From Branchiostoma floridae (Eukaryota > Chordata > Leptocardii > Amphioxiformes > Branchiostomatidae): a stretch of DNA of 64,000 bases. Below the pieces are notes generated by a model. That model ran no database searches, was not told the DNA's origin, and was given only the letters and a program-made list of their open reading frames with translations. Location of the stretch: positions 8,847,470 to 8,911,469 of the forward strand of contig NC_049983.1 in assembly GCF_000003815.2 (NCBI RefSeq). Reading direction: 5' to 3'. The translations under genes were made by a program, and so were the position numbers. Below are positions 34,401-46,135 of this stretch, in pieces (positions within the stretch are counted from its first letter, which is position 1; every line of letters starts with the position of its first letter).

Positions 34401-37400
34401 AAAAACCTTTTAACGACACTTACATGTAATCCAGTTTACCATCATGATACTACTAGTAGAAGGTTGTTGAATGGCTTGATTGAATGTTGAAATATTTGCT
34501 GCATAGAAGGTACAGTGAATTTTTTTGATAGGAGCATGCGAATCTGAGAACCAATTTATTGAATTTGTGTGGCCTAATATCTGTTCAGTAATGATTTTAC
34601 CATTGCATGTTGTATACATGTACATGGTTGCTATGACCTCTGTCTGACCTATCCTTTAAGTCAATCTCTCATTTGATTCTCCTAACCAATCAAATACTTT
34701 GTTTAAAAGCCTGTTGGTTAGTGCGTGAATGCAATGAATCACTCAACTGTAAGTGGTGGTAACTGTATGCAAATCATCCTGGGAATGCTACATGAAGTAA
34801 TCCCAAAGGCTGATATGTGTGAATAAATTTGCCATGGAATGTACATGAATGTCTTTTTGAGTTTTGAATCAAGGCTCAAAATACTGAGTCCGCTGTGCAA
34901 CAAAAATTGTGTTCCACCTAATATTTTACTGTTGGTGCACCAATGCACCTAGATTTTTTTAAGCTACAGAGTTAATTATGTATTATACAGAATACTCCTG
35001 AAATTCAAGTATCAGAAAAATTAATAAAACCATTGTTGTATTTTGTTGTTTTGTTTTTTCAAAATCAGGAAAAATTAATGAGCGCGCTGATGTCATCCAT
35101 TGCTGTGACCTAATGACAATGAAACAAGAAATTCTTCATTGTGTAAGAGGAATTCCCTTCTCTATAATGACCTGCTAAACTGATGAAGCTACATGTATCT
35201 AACATGCCTCTAAATGTTTACTAACCATAGAGGACATAGGGATAGACGGAGACGACCCCGCACACGTCAAGTGGATCTACGACAAGGCGCTGGAACGGGC
35301 AGAGAAGTACGGAATATCCGGGGTCACCTACAGACTTACACAAGGTAGAGATCATCTTCTCAATGATATGTTTATCAGTGATACATAAAATTAACGCTAG
35401 TTAACCTTTATTCGTTCAGTTACCTTAATTCGTTTTTTCAAAAACAGGGAATCTACGGAGACACGGTAAATGCAACATCAGTAATAACCACAGGAATGCA
35501 TAACCGAGAGACTTAAGTGTTCAGAATATTCATGAAAAGGCTCCGATGACCACGCATTTGAAAACAGCGAGGTCAAAAACGTACCGTCCCTTATTGTAAT
35601 AGCCTACCGCTCTATGGGAGGATTTCGTCACCGTGTTGTTCGCCGGAATGGCAGAGATCTATCACATTCGCTTCCAGTTCACAATTATCATGCACAAGAC
35701 AACTCAATAAAGTTTGTGTTGCTAACCAGTAACTGGACTCAAAGTGTGATCAATTGTCGAAAACCGTCTCTTTGTTGCCACAAACTGCCGCGCGCGATCG
35801 AACGTCGCCATGTTTTGTCCCAGAAACCTATGGTCGCAAGCGCGGGAAAAAGATTGGATGACGACATTACTAGGTATTTCTTAAACTTACCTTTGATATA
35901 AACTCACTAACTCGCCTTTCTCTCTTAGATCATTAAGCAGCCATCTATTAAACATTTTATGCACCACTAAGAATGGAAATGATATTGAACATCGACAAAT
36001 TAATTGATTTTTACTCTGGTCCCCTTTTTTTTCAAAATGTGAAAGTCCCAAGCCAGGCGTAGCGTTAAACTGTTGCAAATACGGCCTTGAAGACGATACC
36101 AACAGTCTCAGTACGGGTATATGGTACATCGATAACAAGATTTGTACTGCATATTTGTCGACCACGAGTCTGACAGCAATGTTTTATATCATTTATTGTG
36201 GATAATGTGGAATCTTTCGTTCTTTGATCCAGGGCATTGACAACAGTGACATATCAGACATCGCACCCCTTCATCTTTAGTGTTGTTGGCCGCCGGAATA
36301 GACCTTTGACACAAATATATCGGATTACATTTTGCCGTGTGGAGGGTGCAAAACACTGTACAGATGGTTGTACTGCAAACTGATGATTACCCGCTTGGTA
36401 CTAGCCGCAGCACGCCGTTCAAGTTGCAACGAAAGGTGCATAAGTTTCATGGAACGATCATGGCGCCAGGATCGATTTACGTCACGGTCTACTGACCCAA
36501 CAACCTCATTTTTTTACCAGCGCGCTACTGCGTGCGATGTAAATACTCAGCGGTAGTTGTCGGGATTTTTTTGTTGCCTGAATAAGTTTGTAATCTAGAG
36601 CACTCCATTCATGTCAAGAAAGGAACAATAGCTTCAGCATAAAGTAATTAGCAGCGAACAAACATAATGAGTCTCGTCAGAACGAATAAAGGTCACGCCC
36701 TCCGGGAGCGCGGTCGTTCTCAACGCAACGCCACGGTGTTTTCAAATTGAGACATTTTCATATTAGCATGGCAGGAGAGAAACTATATCGTGGATGGGAT
36801 GAATGACAAAGGTAAACAACAATATCATCATGTTAAAGACAGAAATTATGCTTTGTTCTTCTGCCAGATTGGAACAAGCTGACTCTTGATGAAAAACGCA
36901 ACGAATAAAGGTTAACTAGCGTTACCATTTTAGGTCAATAAACTCAGTGAACAAGTCAAGCTACAAAAATGTGTACACTCTTCCACTGGTTGTAACAGAG
37001 AAGACACTATGTACAGTTTATATATGAATGAAGCTCATCAATGAAGGTAGAAGTAGTAGTAGTAGTAGTAGCCATGCATTATTTGATTATACTGTAAATG
37101 CATTTAAGTTTGCGGGGATTTAATTTCGCGGTAGCGGGAAAATGGACTTTTCGCGGTGGTTTTAATTTCGCGGTAGCACCATGCACTCTTACTGTTATGG
37201 AAAAGTGTTTGCGATGGTTTTAAATTCGCGGTGAAGCGGCCGCCGCGAAAACCGCGAACATTAATCCACCGCGAACATTTTTGCATTTACAGTACTGCCG
37301 GATAGTCCTCACACCACGCTTCCATGCGGCTCTGTCCAGTGGGTTAGATGGCCAGGCAGGGTTCGAAATACATAGACTTAACTTGCAATTTGCACACAAT

Positions 37401-40400
37401 TTTCAAGATTTGCACGTAAAAATGTCCTGAACTTGCAATTTTGCATGTTGAAAATACCTGGCCATAAAAAATACTCTCAGGAATTAGACACCCTAGTCTT
37501 AGACAGAACGACATATGAATGTCTGTCTTTCTCCTTCCTTGTTTTTGCCGGTAACTTTCTCCGGTAGCTTCACTAGATGTAATCAAAATTCGCCGATTCA
37601 AGCTAGCTACCCTCGTCGCAATCACTACCTAGTCTTATTTTGCATGTAAATTTTTCAAATTGCACGTAAATGTTTTGCCAACTTGCAATTTTGCATGTAG
37701 CAAAAAAAAAAGTATTTCGATCCCTGCCAGGTAATAAGATAGTCAAATAGCAGATAGTCAAGCAATCATTCAAATGGGGAGGTAGAGAGGCAATATGATA
37801 GAGAATGTACTATCCTACTCTGAACAGAAAAGGAGGCCAGTGTATGGAATGTTTTTGGCTTGGAATACAGTGCTCCCACCCGCATAAGACAACAGCAGCT
37901 CATGTACTCAAACAACACGTACTACAGGAGCTAATTGACACATTTTGCGTCACCCTTATCCATACATTTTTTTACTTTTTTCCATTTGGACTATCTAAAA
38001 TTTGTCCTCACCTCCTTCGCATATGAATTCATAGCCTCCTCTTAAATGTCTGACCATTTCGAAAATCACATCCAGTTTCTTTATGGCATATATATTTTTT
38101 CCCAGGGAACTTCTCACTTTCGTGAAGGTCTTATTTTAAACAGTTACCCATGTATGAATTCGAAATAGCTACAGGCCCTCTTTCATTGTATCCATCCCAC
38201 TTTAAAGTAATACATGTAGTAGCATAAATGGTAGTAGAGGATATTTTGGATACATTCTTCAATTTGAAACTGTTAGGCATAACCATCTGATTTAAAAGGG
38301 TGGAAAAAGGTTCATGTTTAATTGAAACATTCATTTTGATGCATAAGACCACTGATAAGTTGAACATCGCCATATGATAACTTTATGACACACTAGCTTA
38401 GTGCTAATAATCACTATCAAATAAGATGTGTAATAAGTTTTGTTAGGTGACTTATATCTTAATGATTTTTTAGGTGTTAGGGTATCATATACCAGCTTAG
38501 TTCTACATTTTGTAGTAAGGCCATGTTAATATTGTTCTATGGATGACATCTGCACATGTAAAATTTTTTGGCTATTTCCACGCAAAAAATTTTGACCATA
38601 CTGTAAACTGTACACAGCAGCTGCAAAAAGAATAGATATATATTGTAAATTGCAAAGAAAATTTGAAAACCGATACTAATATCAAAAATGCAAAAATCAA
38701 TTCCTGATTCAAGAAAGAAGTGAAAGAACAAAAATGACGAATCTATTATTTGGTATGCCATATTTTGTGTCAATTTTGTGTCAATTTTGTATTCATACAC
38801 TTGCATCAGTTTTTTGGGTTCCCAGAGGATGTCAACCATACGATCAAATCAACATGGCCTTATCACTAACCCTCCCCCCCCCCAAAAAAAAAATTTATTA
38901 CTTGGTAGAATTGCCATTTGAGTAATATCTTTATGATTTATAATTTTTCTTTTTTTCCAGGTGTTGTGAAGCACATCATCCCAGCGGTGGCTTCCACAAA
39001 CGCAGTCATTGCAGGTTGGACTTGATTGAACAGATTAGTCTCCTGGGGACGGGTAATGATTGCCCATCAATTATGCATAAGGGAACTGCCAAAAATTAAC
39101 CACAAAAATCACAGGAGCATTTTAAAACTTCCATAGCCCAGCAGGGTAATCAATCGCTCGTGGGAAGAACATATTGACGACGTCATAAACAATTAACCAT
39201 TGATTAGCATATTCAAGTACAATTCAATCTCTACGACGGGATAAAAAATGGAGACTTACTTTCGGATGTTTCGAGTGACATCCATCACTCTTCAGCGTCT
39301 TCTTCAGGCAGAACAATTCAATACAAGTACAGCCAACTCGAAAAACTGGTTGAAACACTGACTTCGAGGGATAGTATGCAAAATTCAATCAAAATGTCAA
39401 TCAAGTTGTAGCAATTGAATTGTATTTGAATATTGTTTGCCTGGATGTCTAGAGTCCATTCCAAGACACCATGAGGGTTTTTAGGCGATATTTATAATTA
39501 GTCTGAATTATTTTGAATAAAAGAATATCTGAGCCACAATAATTAAATTATTTTTGAAAAATTGACTGAGAAAGTACTCAAATATTTGAATTCCTTTGAC
39601 TATTTTAGAAACATTTTGAAAGTAACTGTACAAAAATATCTTTATTTAGAATAATTGTGAAACCTCTGTGTGATTATTTGATGTTTACAAATATTTACAA
39701 AAAATGGTAAACCTCCCCAAATGGTTAAATTAGTTTATTGCCCCCATAAAAGTAAGCCCCATTGTTGTATCTGTATATTTTTAGATTTCACTGCTGGGCA
39801 CTGTTGGATCCTTTGTGGTGGGCCATTGTTGCATGGCACCCAACCATACTTTGCAAGGATGTGTGAATTGCTATCTTCCCAGCCCACAGAACCATTTACA
39901 AAAAATGGTAGAAAATGGTAGAAAATGGTAAATAATGGTAGAATGCTGTTATCATTATTTAGAAACCATTAGAAGTATCCAATTCCACACGATGAATATT
40001 TCCAAAGTTTTACAGGACCAGGGAAATATTTATAAAGTTGAAACAGTGTTACAAATATTTCTGAAGTATCAAATGTCCTAGACATATGATTACAAAACTT
40101 TAAAATCAATTCTAAACAATGGCCACAAACATCCGCATGGTGTCTTGGAATGGACTCTATCCGTAATAAACGTAAAATTGATTAGTGTAGTGTGTTATTC
40201 TTTTATAGGATTTCACTGTTATTTTCCTGTTTCCATAAACACTTTTTCTGCTTTCTTTTGCTTTTAGCTTCCTGTGCCACGGAAGTCTTCAAAATTGCAA
40301 CAAGGTAAGTCAGCTAATGTTTGGTGAATGTAAATGTATTCCAAACAATTAGTGTCTAATACCAGCACAGAAAAGAACAAGAATTAGTCATGCTTTCAAG

Positions 40401-43400
40401 TAGCAGGGTTGTCAACCAAGAATTGAGTTCAAAAGTTTGTCATTAGGCCACACCAATTTAATTTCTTGGTTCATGGATTCGCTCGCTCCTATTTTTTGGA
40501 AAAAAAAAATAAAATAAAAATTACCATTCAGCACATTTTCACCATTAATGAAACCATTCACCAACTTTCTGGTGTAGCAAATTGGCCTTTATATTATAAG
40601 TTCCTTAAAGGGTGGGTACAGGTGCTGTTACTGTACAATAATAGCGTTTTTGTACTTTTTTCAAACTGAAAACTTTTTTTCTTTATGTTTTGGATTAGCC
40701 GTTACCTTTACCCCAACCATTTTATGATTTTTATTTTTATTTCGCCCTCTCGCTCCATATTTTTTATGAAAAAATCCGTGAACCAAGAAATTAAATTGGT
40801 GTGGCCTTAGTATACTCATTAGATTAGCTTTAAACAATGCTTACAGCAAGATGTACAAAGGTTAGATGTGACAGGTTGTTCAGTATAAATAATATACCCT
40901 TCAGTAGACCTCCAAAGCTGGTGTGTTGTGCCGACTATATCCAGTTTATTAGCGTCCATTGTTCCCTGTCTTGCAAGGGTTGGACGTTGTGGTATGTCAT
41001 TTAGATCTGATAGCTGATCTCCAGCTGCCTCTGTCAAGGGGTTTGACTTCTTGCAAGTTCAGTTTTCTAATATCTTCATTGACACTGTCAACCCATCTCC
41101 TCTTGGGGCGACAAAGAAATGAAGTTTATGGCAAATTCTTCGGCTAATTGCATATACAGTCAAACCTGTCTATAGCGGCCACTCAAGGGACCGGACAAAT
41201 TTGGCCACTATAGACAGGTGGCCTCTGTATAGAGGTGGCAACTTGTAGATAAAATACCCAAGGGACCGATAAAAAGTGGCCACTATGGACAGGTGGCCCC
41301 TCTGTAGAGGTGGCCCCTAATATACAGGTTTGACTGTAAACATGAAAGTATATGTAGTGTATAGCAATATATAGCAAGTGTATAGTCCAGTCCAAGAGCT
41401 AATTCTAGATTTTTTGTAATTGGGTTCGAAATACATGCAGATAAAGATACTTACAATGACGTGTGTTGGATTGCCACACACACTCATCACTCGCTCTGTT
41501 CATATTTCAGCTGCTGTAACCCTCTGAACAACTACATGGTATTCAACGACACAGAGGGCCTGTACACGTACACATTTGAAGCAGAGAAAAAGGTAGGCAA
41601 ACATCTTCCAACCCAACTTGAACCATTCCTCTTCATTGTCTTTCAACAGTTACTAATATACAAAATTAATCAATTTTTTTTAAATCTTTTCTTCCACTTT
41701 GAAATAGACTTTTGACGTAAGCTGTTTTTCAAGAGTTGAGGAAAGGATTTTGTTGACATGAGTAGGATAAGTATGATAGTGAAAAAACAATAGTTTGCAG
41801 ATATCAAAGATGATTAAATTTTATCTCACCAAGACTGCAACTTAATTTAACGGTAGTTCACCTTAATCTGTGTGGTAACCTATATTTGTTGTTTTAAAAA
41901 ACTGGGTCTTATAGAGATTTCAGGTCAACAACATGGGTTTCAAAATATTGCAATGTGAAACTACCGTCCATCGACTTAACGATCCCCAAATCCCCTATTT
42001 TTATATACAACGGATATAGGTTACTCTACGGATAAAGGTGAACTATCGTTACATCAGGTTACAGTAATACATTCTATATTCACAATAATCGTGTTCATTA
42101 AAGGATAATCAACGATAGTATAATTCCATATTTGATTCAAGTTGTTTATCACATATATTTGAATACTGCAACTGAAGGCTATGTTCTTAAGTTTAGTGCT
42201 TATCAAACTACTGCACATCGTAGCACCCAAGTGGGAGATTTATCTTCATTTTGGTATCAGAATAATCAGGTAGATCAATACAATTCATTCAACAATATCC
42301 CCCCCCCCCCCCCATATACCCACAGGAGGACTGTCTCGCCTGTAGCCAGGTCCCCCAGAAGTTCACCTTTGCCCCCTCGGCCAAACTGAAAGATGTCATC
42401 CAGTACCTGTGTGACAATGCAGCAACGTAAGTGTCGCAGTTTGCCATTGGCTGTAAGTTACATGGGACACCATTGACCGTAAGTGTCATGGGATGTCATT
42501 GGCTGTTAAAATGTTAAGGATTGCAATTGCCATTACCCGGAAGTGTTATGGATTGCGATTGGTCAGAAGTGCAATGGGATGCCATCGGCCATACATGTAC
42601 ATGTAAGTTTTATGGGTAGGAAGTTGGGAACACACTATTGGCTCTAATTGGCTATAGACGCCATTGCTCATAAGAGTCATTGGATGCCATTGGCTGTCCA
42701 ATCTTGGTTACTGACTATCTTGAACCTACATGTGTAAATTGTATATAGGCCTTTTTTTAAACCTCTGTAGCACTGCCACATGCAGAGGTAATGTTATTGG
42801 TTGATTCAGTGGTGTATATCCTTAGGATAACTTAGGATAAATTGTTTTTTTATGACTTCTATTCAGTAAGCCTGTAGAATTACCATTTTTTTAAATCATG
42901 AAAAAGTGTCAACCATAGCAAGGTACGGCAATGCCCTAAAAGTTAGTCAATAATGTCTTCTTGTATCAGCTTCCCCTCCTAACTGCAGACCACAATCATA
43001 TAAATCCTTCGTTAAATCACATGTATCCTTACTTGGCACAGAACTGAACTCTCCCAGTGCTAATCAGTTAGGGCTTTAGTAAAATCATTCATAGCAACGG
43101 CGGACCTGTATCTATATTTGGCCCCATCATTTCATTTGTACACCATTCCCATGTACGTAATGCAATTTTCCCTGCTCCACTTTGGGCACTTAAACGTTTA
43201 TTTCACAGATGACGTTGGCATACTTTTTTATTTTGACCCGCTTAATCTCTCCATCTTCCAACCCTGTTCACCTTTTAGGTCATTTCATCTTTCCTTTAGT
43301 TAATAATGTCTTCTTGTATTAGATTTGGGTCTCCTGAAGATCTCGTGCATAAAGATTAATTTTGTCTGTTCCTGGGATATTCGGAAGGAGACAAATGAAA

Positions 43401-44000
43401 ACCACAACCTCTTTGACTTTACAGGCAGATGAAGGCACCTGGAGTCACCGCTATCGTTGACGGGAGGAACAAAACGCTGTACATGCAGGTAAGACCTGTC
43501 GAAATCTGTTTAACGTATCCCGGACATATCCGGTCATTCCTCCCAGTAAAGTGTGGTGTCCCAAGGTGACACCACTCATCCCTGGCTGCAGGAAATTCCA
43601 TTTTACAGCGGAGATGTCCCTGAATATTTTAAGCAAACTAAATGTCATGTCTGCGGCAGACGGCACGCTTGAGTTAACCCCATAACTGGCCAGACACCGT
43701 CGTTAACACCGTGCCCCGTGTTTTAATACCTTACAGACGGTAGAGTCAATAGAGAAGAGGACACGAGATAACTTAACAAAAACATTAGAAGGTAAGAATT
43801 TTTCATGCTGTTTTGTTGCTCTTTATGAAAGTTGTCTTTGTTAATTCTTTATCAGTGGATGTTAATTTTTCTTGTTTATTTTTAGAAAAGGTAATTTTTT
43901 TTATTGAGATTTTATACTTTTTGGTAAATGCTCCACTCAGAGTTTGAAAAGATTTCAAATCATTACAAATGTAGGCAAGTGTGCGCAAACACATAACACA

Positions 44001-44032
<32 letters not shown>

Positions 44033-44500
44033 TCCTTTTTTTAATCCTTTTTGGACTTTGGCCCAACTCTAGTTATACAATACATTTTAACAAAATATAG
44101 TGCAGTGCATGAGGGCACTTATATTTTCAATGCCAAACTTTAATTTTGTGCCTAACAGTTACAAATTTGTGGATACGTTTATCCTTCTTCAGGCTAAACA
44201 GGCTGAATAAAAAAGTTAATCTAATTTGAAGCTATTATTTGACTCCACTGCCTAATCCAAAAAAAGTCCAGAGTCGGTAGTATTTTCTAGGGCAGGTCGG
44301 GAAACAGGAAACAACACGTTTTATCCTAGGCCTTACTGTACACTATCATTTGGAAATTTTGTTACGAGATGTCTTAAATGTTTAAGATTGAATGTTTATC
44401 CTCTTCTCCAGAATTGGGTCTTGCAGACGGACAGGAGCTGGTGGTAGCCGACAGTACCACGCCGCAGTCTGTCATCTTCAAATTAAACCTCTCCCCGTAG
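22486..44500 (+). CDS. UBA3: NEDD8-activating enzyme E1 catalytic subunit (17 exons)
   Basis: Exons: 22486-22508, 26753-26876, 27319-27399, 27834-27916, 28770-28850, 29547-29590, 29828-29892, 30925-31083, 33318-33420, 35231-35344, 38961-39014, 40268-40304, 41511-41592, 42326-42426, 43425-43488, 43737-43791, 44412-44500. All are GT-AG with matching phase; 1359 bases, 452 aa. Exon 1 is a 23-base coding exon (MANQVDEP) that joins MMVDGRVDS, the layout I recall for the shorter human isoform. Exon 3 has the ATP-binding loop [12 protein letters not shown]; exon 4 has [17 protein letters not shown]; the catalytic Cys is C226 in YPMCTIAH (33333-33335); zinc cysteines are CMDC (exon 8) and CLAC (exon 14); exons 14-17 form the ubiquitin-fold E2-binding domain. 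Known role: with NAE1 it adenylates NEDD8, forms a thioester and passes it to UBC12 for cullin neddylation. AATAAAATT near 44819 is a candidate poly(A) signal. Exon 8 has degenerate copies in intron 8. Confidence 0.98.
23163..23413 (-). mobile_element. 5S rRNA-derived SINE, copy 2
   Basis: The reverse complement of the 4194-4430 element: the 5S-like head lies at about 23413-23295 (GTTGCTTAACTTCC, CCCATCCAAGCACTATCC on the plus strand) and the tail ends at the TGTATTTTGCCAGCCAG end near 23168. It is full length and lies in UBA3 intron 1. Confidence 0.9.
23415..24130 (-). mobile_element. 5S rRNA-derived SINE, copy 3, split by a nested element
   Basis: The tail (23415-23503) and head (23976-24130) are separated by a 472-bp insertion at 23504-23975. 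Rejoining at the duplicated ACGGG restores the order seen in copy 2 (GAGCACGGGACC). The 5S-like head has lost about 20 bases (CATCCAAAAACTTCAGAGATC), so it is more degraded than copy 2. It lies head-to-tail with copy 2. Confidence 0.88.
23504..23975. mobile_element. Small TIR element inside a SINE, 5-bp target duplication
   Basis: The ends CAGCCTTGTCACAAAC and GTTTTGACAAGGCTG are inverted copies. ACGGG is present on both sides (23499-23503 and 23976-23980) and only once in the uninterrupted sister SINE, so it is a target-site duplication. There is a G-rich interior and no ORF. I cannot name the superfamily; CAG ends with a 5-bp duplication also occur at 37357-37726. Confidence 0.85.
24264..26112. 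mobile_element. 1.85-kb non-autonomous TIR element in UBA3 intron 1
   Basis: Left end CTCTCACCTCTCAAATAGAA and right end TTTATTTGAGAGGTGAGAG are inverted, and TA flanks both sides (24262-24263, 26113-26114). Near each end is a short repeated module: AAAAGTACCCCCTGGAATAA twice on the left, and ATAAACGTACCG-type units on the right. The interior includes a GC-richer block at 25250-25420 with no long ORF. It is not a family I recognise. Confidence 0.8.
26885..27020 (+). mobile_element. tRNA-derived SINE fragment
   Basis: B-box-like GGTCATGGGTTTAAACCCC followed by GGTCATACCAAATATTTTAA and CGCTTTCTCTG is the head-tail joint of the SINE seen at 7065-7500, in plus orientation. It is in UBA3 intron 2, directly after the exon. 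Confidence 0.6.
28273..28622. mobile_element. CAGGGCTCGAAATAC-type TIR element
   Basis: Ends CAGGGCTCGAAATAC and GTATTTCAAGCCCTG are inverted. The interior is made of repeated ACCTGCAC and GTGCAGGTA words on both strands (ACCTGCACTGGTGCAGGTAA). The same ends bound the element at 37357-37726. It is in UBA3 intron 4. Confidence 0.8.
29034..29363. mobile_element. TIR element, CAGGGCTTTAGCCAGC ends
   Basis: CAGGGCTTTAGCCAGC on the left and GCTGGCTGGAGCCCTG on the right are inverted. CCGTCAGCC near the left and GTCAAATGACGG near the right extend the symmetry. It is about 330 bp with no ORF, in UBA3 intron 5. Confidence 0.72.
30600..30720 (+). mobile_element. tRNA-like SINE head fragment
   Basis: GTAGCTCAACTGGCAAAGC resembles an A box, and GGTTCTGGCTGGATCAAGG a decayed B box. 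The head resembles the minus-strand SINE at 47155-47345. It is in UBA3 intron 7, too decayed to be a tRNA gene. Confidence 0.5.
31036..31680 (+). repeat. Degenerate copies of UBA3 exon 8 donor border, with GGAT microsatellite
   Basis: The end of exon 8 (GGGATCACCGCCTGTATGG ... CCACCGCAG/GTATGG, 31036-31089) recurs in decayed form near 31250 (GGGACCACTGCCTGTATGGA ... CCTCCTAGGAATGG), 31467 (GGGATCACTGCATGTGTTGA ... CCACAGGTATAG) and 31600 (GGAATCACTGCCTGTATTGA). The spacers are variable GGAT/GATA microsatellite (31106-31200, 31350-31425). Only the first copy is open in frame; the others carry changes such as a TAG at the border. Confidence 0.9.
33840..34035. mobile_element. Decayed copy of the CAGTCAAACCTG element
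   Basis: AAGTGACCACCTCTACAT, GTAACCACCTGTCCATATAG and CAGGTTTGACTGTAG match the interior and right end of the element at 41157-41336. The left terminus is not clear. It is in UBA3 intron 9. Confidence 0.55.
34099..34576. mobile_element. TAAGGCCACAC TIR element, copy 1
   Basis: TAAGGCCACACTAATTTAAC, TTGTTGGTTCTCGGA on the left is mirrored by TCTGAGAACCAATTTATTG, AATTTGTGTGGCCTA on the right. It is the same family as 40444-40809 and the half copy at 45070. About 478 bp, no ORF, in UBA3 intron 9. Confidence 0.82.
35392..36924. mobile_element. 1.5-kb TIR element, TAACGCTAGTTAACC ends
   Basis: Left TAACGCTAGTTAACCTTTAT and right ATAAAGGTTAACTAGCGTTA form perfect 20-base inverted ends. The interior is GC-richer than the intron around it and contains short open frames without recognisable transposase. 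Probably a non-autonomous element in UBA3 intron 10. The termini resemble those at 41848-42051. Confidence 0.82.
37090..37294. mobile_element. Palindromic MITE, TACTGTAAATGCA ends
   Basis: TACTGTAAATGCATTTAAG on the left and TTTTTGCATTTACAGTA on the right are inverted, and the inner TTTCGCGGT and CCGCGAACATT words repeat on both strands, so most of the 205 bp can fold on itself. Fragments with TACTGTAAAT-TTTACGGTGGTTT occur at 13508. It is in UBA3 intron 10. Confidence 0.85.
37357..37726. mobile_element. CAGGGTTCGAAATAC TIR element with CCAGG duplication
   Basis: CAGGGTTCGAAATAC left and GTATTTCGATCCCTG right are inverted. CCAGG flanks both sides (37352-37356 and 37727-37731), a 5-bp target duplication. 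The interior repeats ACTTGCAATTTTGCATGT and TTTGCACGTAAA. It shares ends with 28273-28622. Confidence 0.85.
38516..38862. mobile_element. TAAGGCCATGTTAAT-type TIR element, copy 1
   Basis: Left TAAGGCCATGTTAATATTG then TATGGATGACATC, right GATGTCAACCATACG then AAATCAACATGGCCTTA. Related copies lie at 45262-45655 and 46411-46795. No ORF. It ends about 100 bases upstream of UBA3 exon 11. Confidence 0.82.
39450..40160. mobile_element. TIR element, TAGAGTCCATTCCAAGACAC ends
   Basis: TAGAGTCCATTCCAAGACAC on the left and GTGTCTTGGAATGGACTCTA on the right form 20-base inverted ends. The 711-bp interior is very AT-rich with ACAAAAAATGGTA repeats (39700, 39898-39940). It is in UBA3 intron 11. Confidence 0.82.
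40444..40809. mobile_element. TAGGCCACACCAATTTAATT TIR element, copy 2
   Basis: The left end TAGGCCACACCAATTTAATT, TCTTGGTTCATGGAT is mirrored almost perfectly by ATCCGTGAACCAAGAAATT, AAATTGGTGTGGCCTTA. It is the best-preserved member of the family also seen at 34099-34576. It is in UBA3 intron 12. Confidence 0.88.
41157..41336. mobile_element. CAGTCAAACCTGTCTATA TIR element
   Basis: Ends CAGTCAAACCTG and CAGGTTTGACTG are inverted and flanked by TA on both sides (41155-41156, 41337-41338). The interior repeats GGCCACTATAGACAGGTGGC on both strands. This is a typical mariner/Tigger-type MITE of invertebrate genomes. It is in UBA3 intron 12. Confidence 0.88.
41848..42051. mobile_element. MITE, TAACGGTAGTTCACCTT ends
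   Basis: TAACGGTAGTTCACCTTAAT left and ATAAAGGTGAACTATCGTTA right are inverted. The termini resemble those of the 1.5-kb element at 35392-36924, so they may share a transposase. It is in UBA3 intron 13. Confidence 0.82.
43992..44031. repeat. CA microsatellite
   Basis: ACACACACATACACACACAC and following CA repeats in UBA3 intron 16. Confidence 0.9.
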
Positions 44501-45261
44501 ACAATCACATGTAGACTCCAGCCACATTTGTATCAAAAGTACCCAAACTATAAAGTCTACGTTGACTTTAGGACAAAATTGACATGTCTCAAAACTTGGC
44601 TGAACCACTGAACACTTAAAGAATCAAGTATATGCACACTAGCCCCTTACATGCACATTGTATGCCTAATACCAAATGCAATTTGTACATCAAGACATTA
44701 TTCTTTGTCTCAAGGTAGTTGCCAATAGGATATTACAGTTTATCTGTTTAGAAAGAGCTTTATATGATAATTTTCCTTTATGTCAGTGATTTCTATGATA
44801 GTACTTACAACGTTGTGTAATAAAATTTTCTTATTGAAGACTTTTCCTTAGTGTTACTGCAGATTCCTTGACAGTGTTATCTGTGATTTTTTACTCAATC
44901 CATCTTCTAATAAACTTTCCACCCTTTCAGATTTCCGGGTAACAAGAAAATTTGATCAGCAAGTATTAATTTAATAAGACTGCGTTGGGTAAAGGAATTA
45001 TGACCGATCCACGAGCAAACTTTTGTGGAAATGGGGTCAGAAAATTCTCTCCCGGTTAAGGAGATTCCTTTAGGCCACACATATTTAATTTGTTGGTTGT
45101 CTGATTTAAAAAGACGATGTTGAACTTGAATATGATGATGAATACAGATTCTGAGAGAACGGTGTGTACCCTGATACACACACATATGCAAGTTTTAGGC
45201 CCTGTTCACACACACATGTATGTGTTCAAGTCTAGATCTGTATGAGTTGCATATTGACATG

Positions 45262-45655
45262 TGTTTGAATTTGGTCAAGTTGATTTGATCGTATATGGAT
45301 GACATCCATGCACGCATCAATTCTCTGCCAGTTTCCAAAATAATAAAAAGTTTTTGACCTTACAAAGCAGTTGTGAATGAGCAAATATATGCAGTAAATT
45401 GAAAAAAAAAAACATATCAGAAGACGAAAGAAGATATTCTAAAATTCTAAAGTCAAAAAAGAATGAAAATGAAAAATCTATATATATTAATTTGTATCCA
45501 TTGTTTTGTGTTATTTGTTCAACCTTCCTGACCACTGAGATTTCATACAGAAGGCAATTTTTCATTTAGCCAAACATTTTGTTTTATTCGATTTTTTATC
45601 AGTTTTTGGGTTCCCATATATTATAATCCATATATTATAATCAAATCAACATGAC
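45262..45655. mobile_element. TIR element of the 38516 family, copy 2
   Basis: Left AAGTTGATTTGATCGTAT then GGATGACATCCATG, right GGGTTCCCATATATTAT then TCAAATCAACATGACTTA. Ends and interior words (CAGTTTTTGGGTTCCC) match the elements at 38516 and 46411. Confidence 0.75.
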
Positions 45656-45804
45656 TTAGGTAAAGTTTGCGGCGAAAGATGACTTTTCTCTGGTCCGATA
45701 ACCAGGCTGTCAAATGTAAAGCAAAAACAATTTCTTCCCTGCAAAATTTATGAAAAAAATTCCAATATGAAACTCTTACAGACTTAAATCTACGCACAAG
45801 TATA

Positions 45805-46135
45805 ATCAGACCCTTGGGAGTAAAAAAATAGATCCAAATTTTCTTCCCATTCCTCTGTTTTCTTCATGTCCTCCCTTTAAATGTTGACTTTAAAATGTCT
45901 TTCCTATGACGTAAGTCACAGCTCCTTTTACGTTCACACCACGGTTCAAAGTTGTTCTCAACAAAACAGGCCTTTGGGAGTAAAAATAGATTCAAATTTG
46001 CCTCCAGACCTCTGTTTCCATGATGTCGTCCTCTTAAATGTTGACTTTAAAATGTCTTTCCTACAATTGCTAAGTCACAGCAACTTTTACGTTCACACCA
46101 CGGTTCAAAGTTGTTCCCAACAAAACAGGAGGGTT
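45805..46135. repeat. 157-bp tandem duplication
   Basis: ATGTTGACTTTAAAATGTCT recurs at 45881 and 46038; the unit also holds CACCACGGTTCAAAGTTGTT and TTTGGGAGTAAAAATAGAT. Two copies, about 90% alike by eye. Confidence 0.85.
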
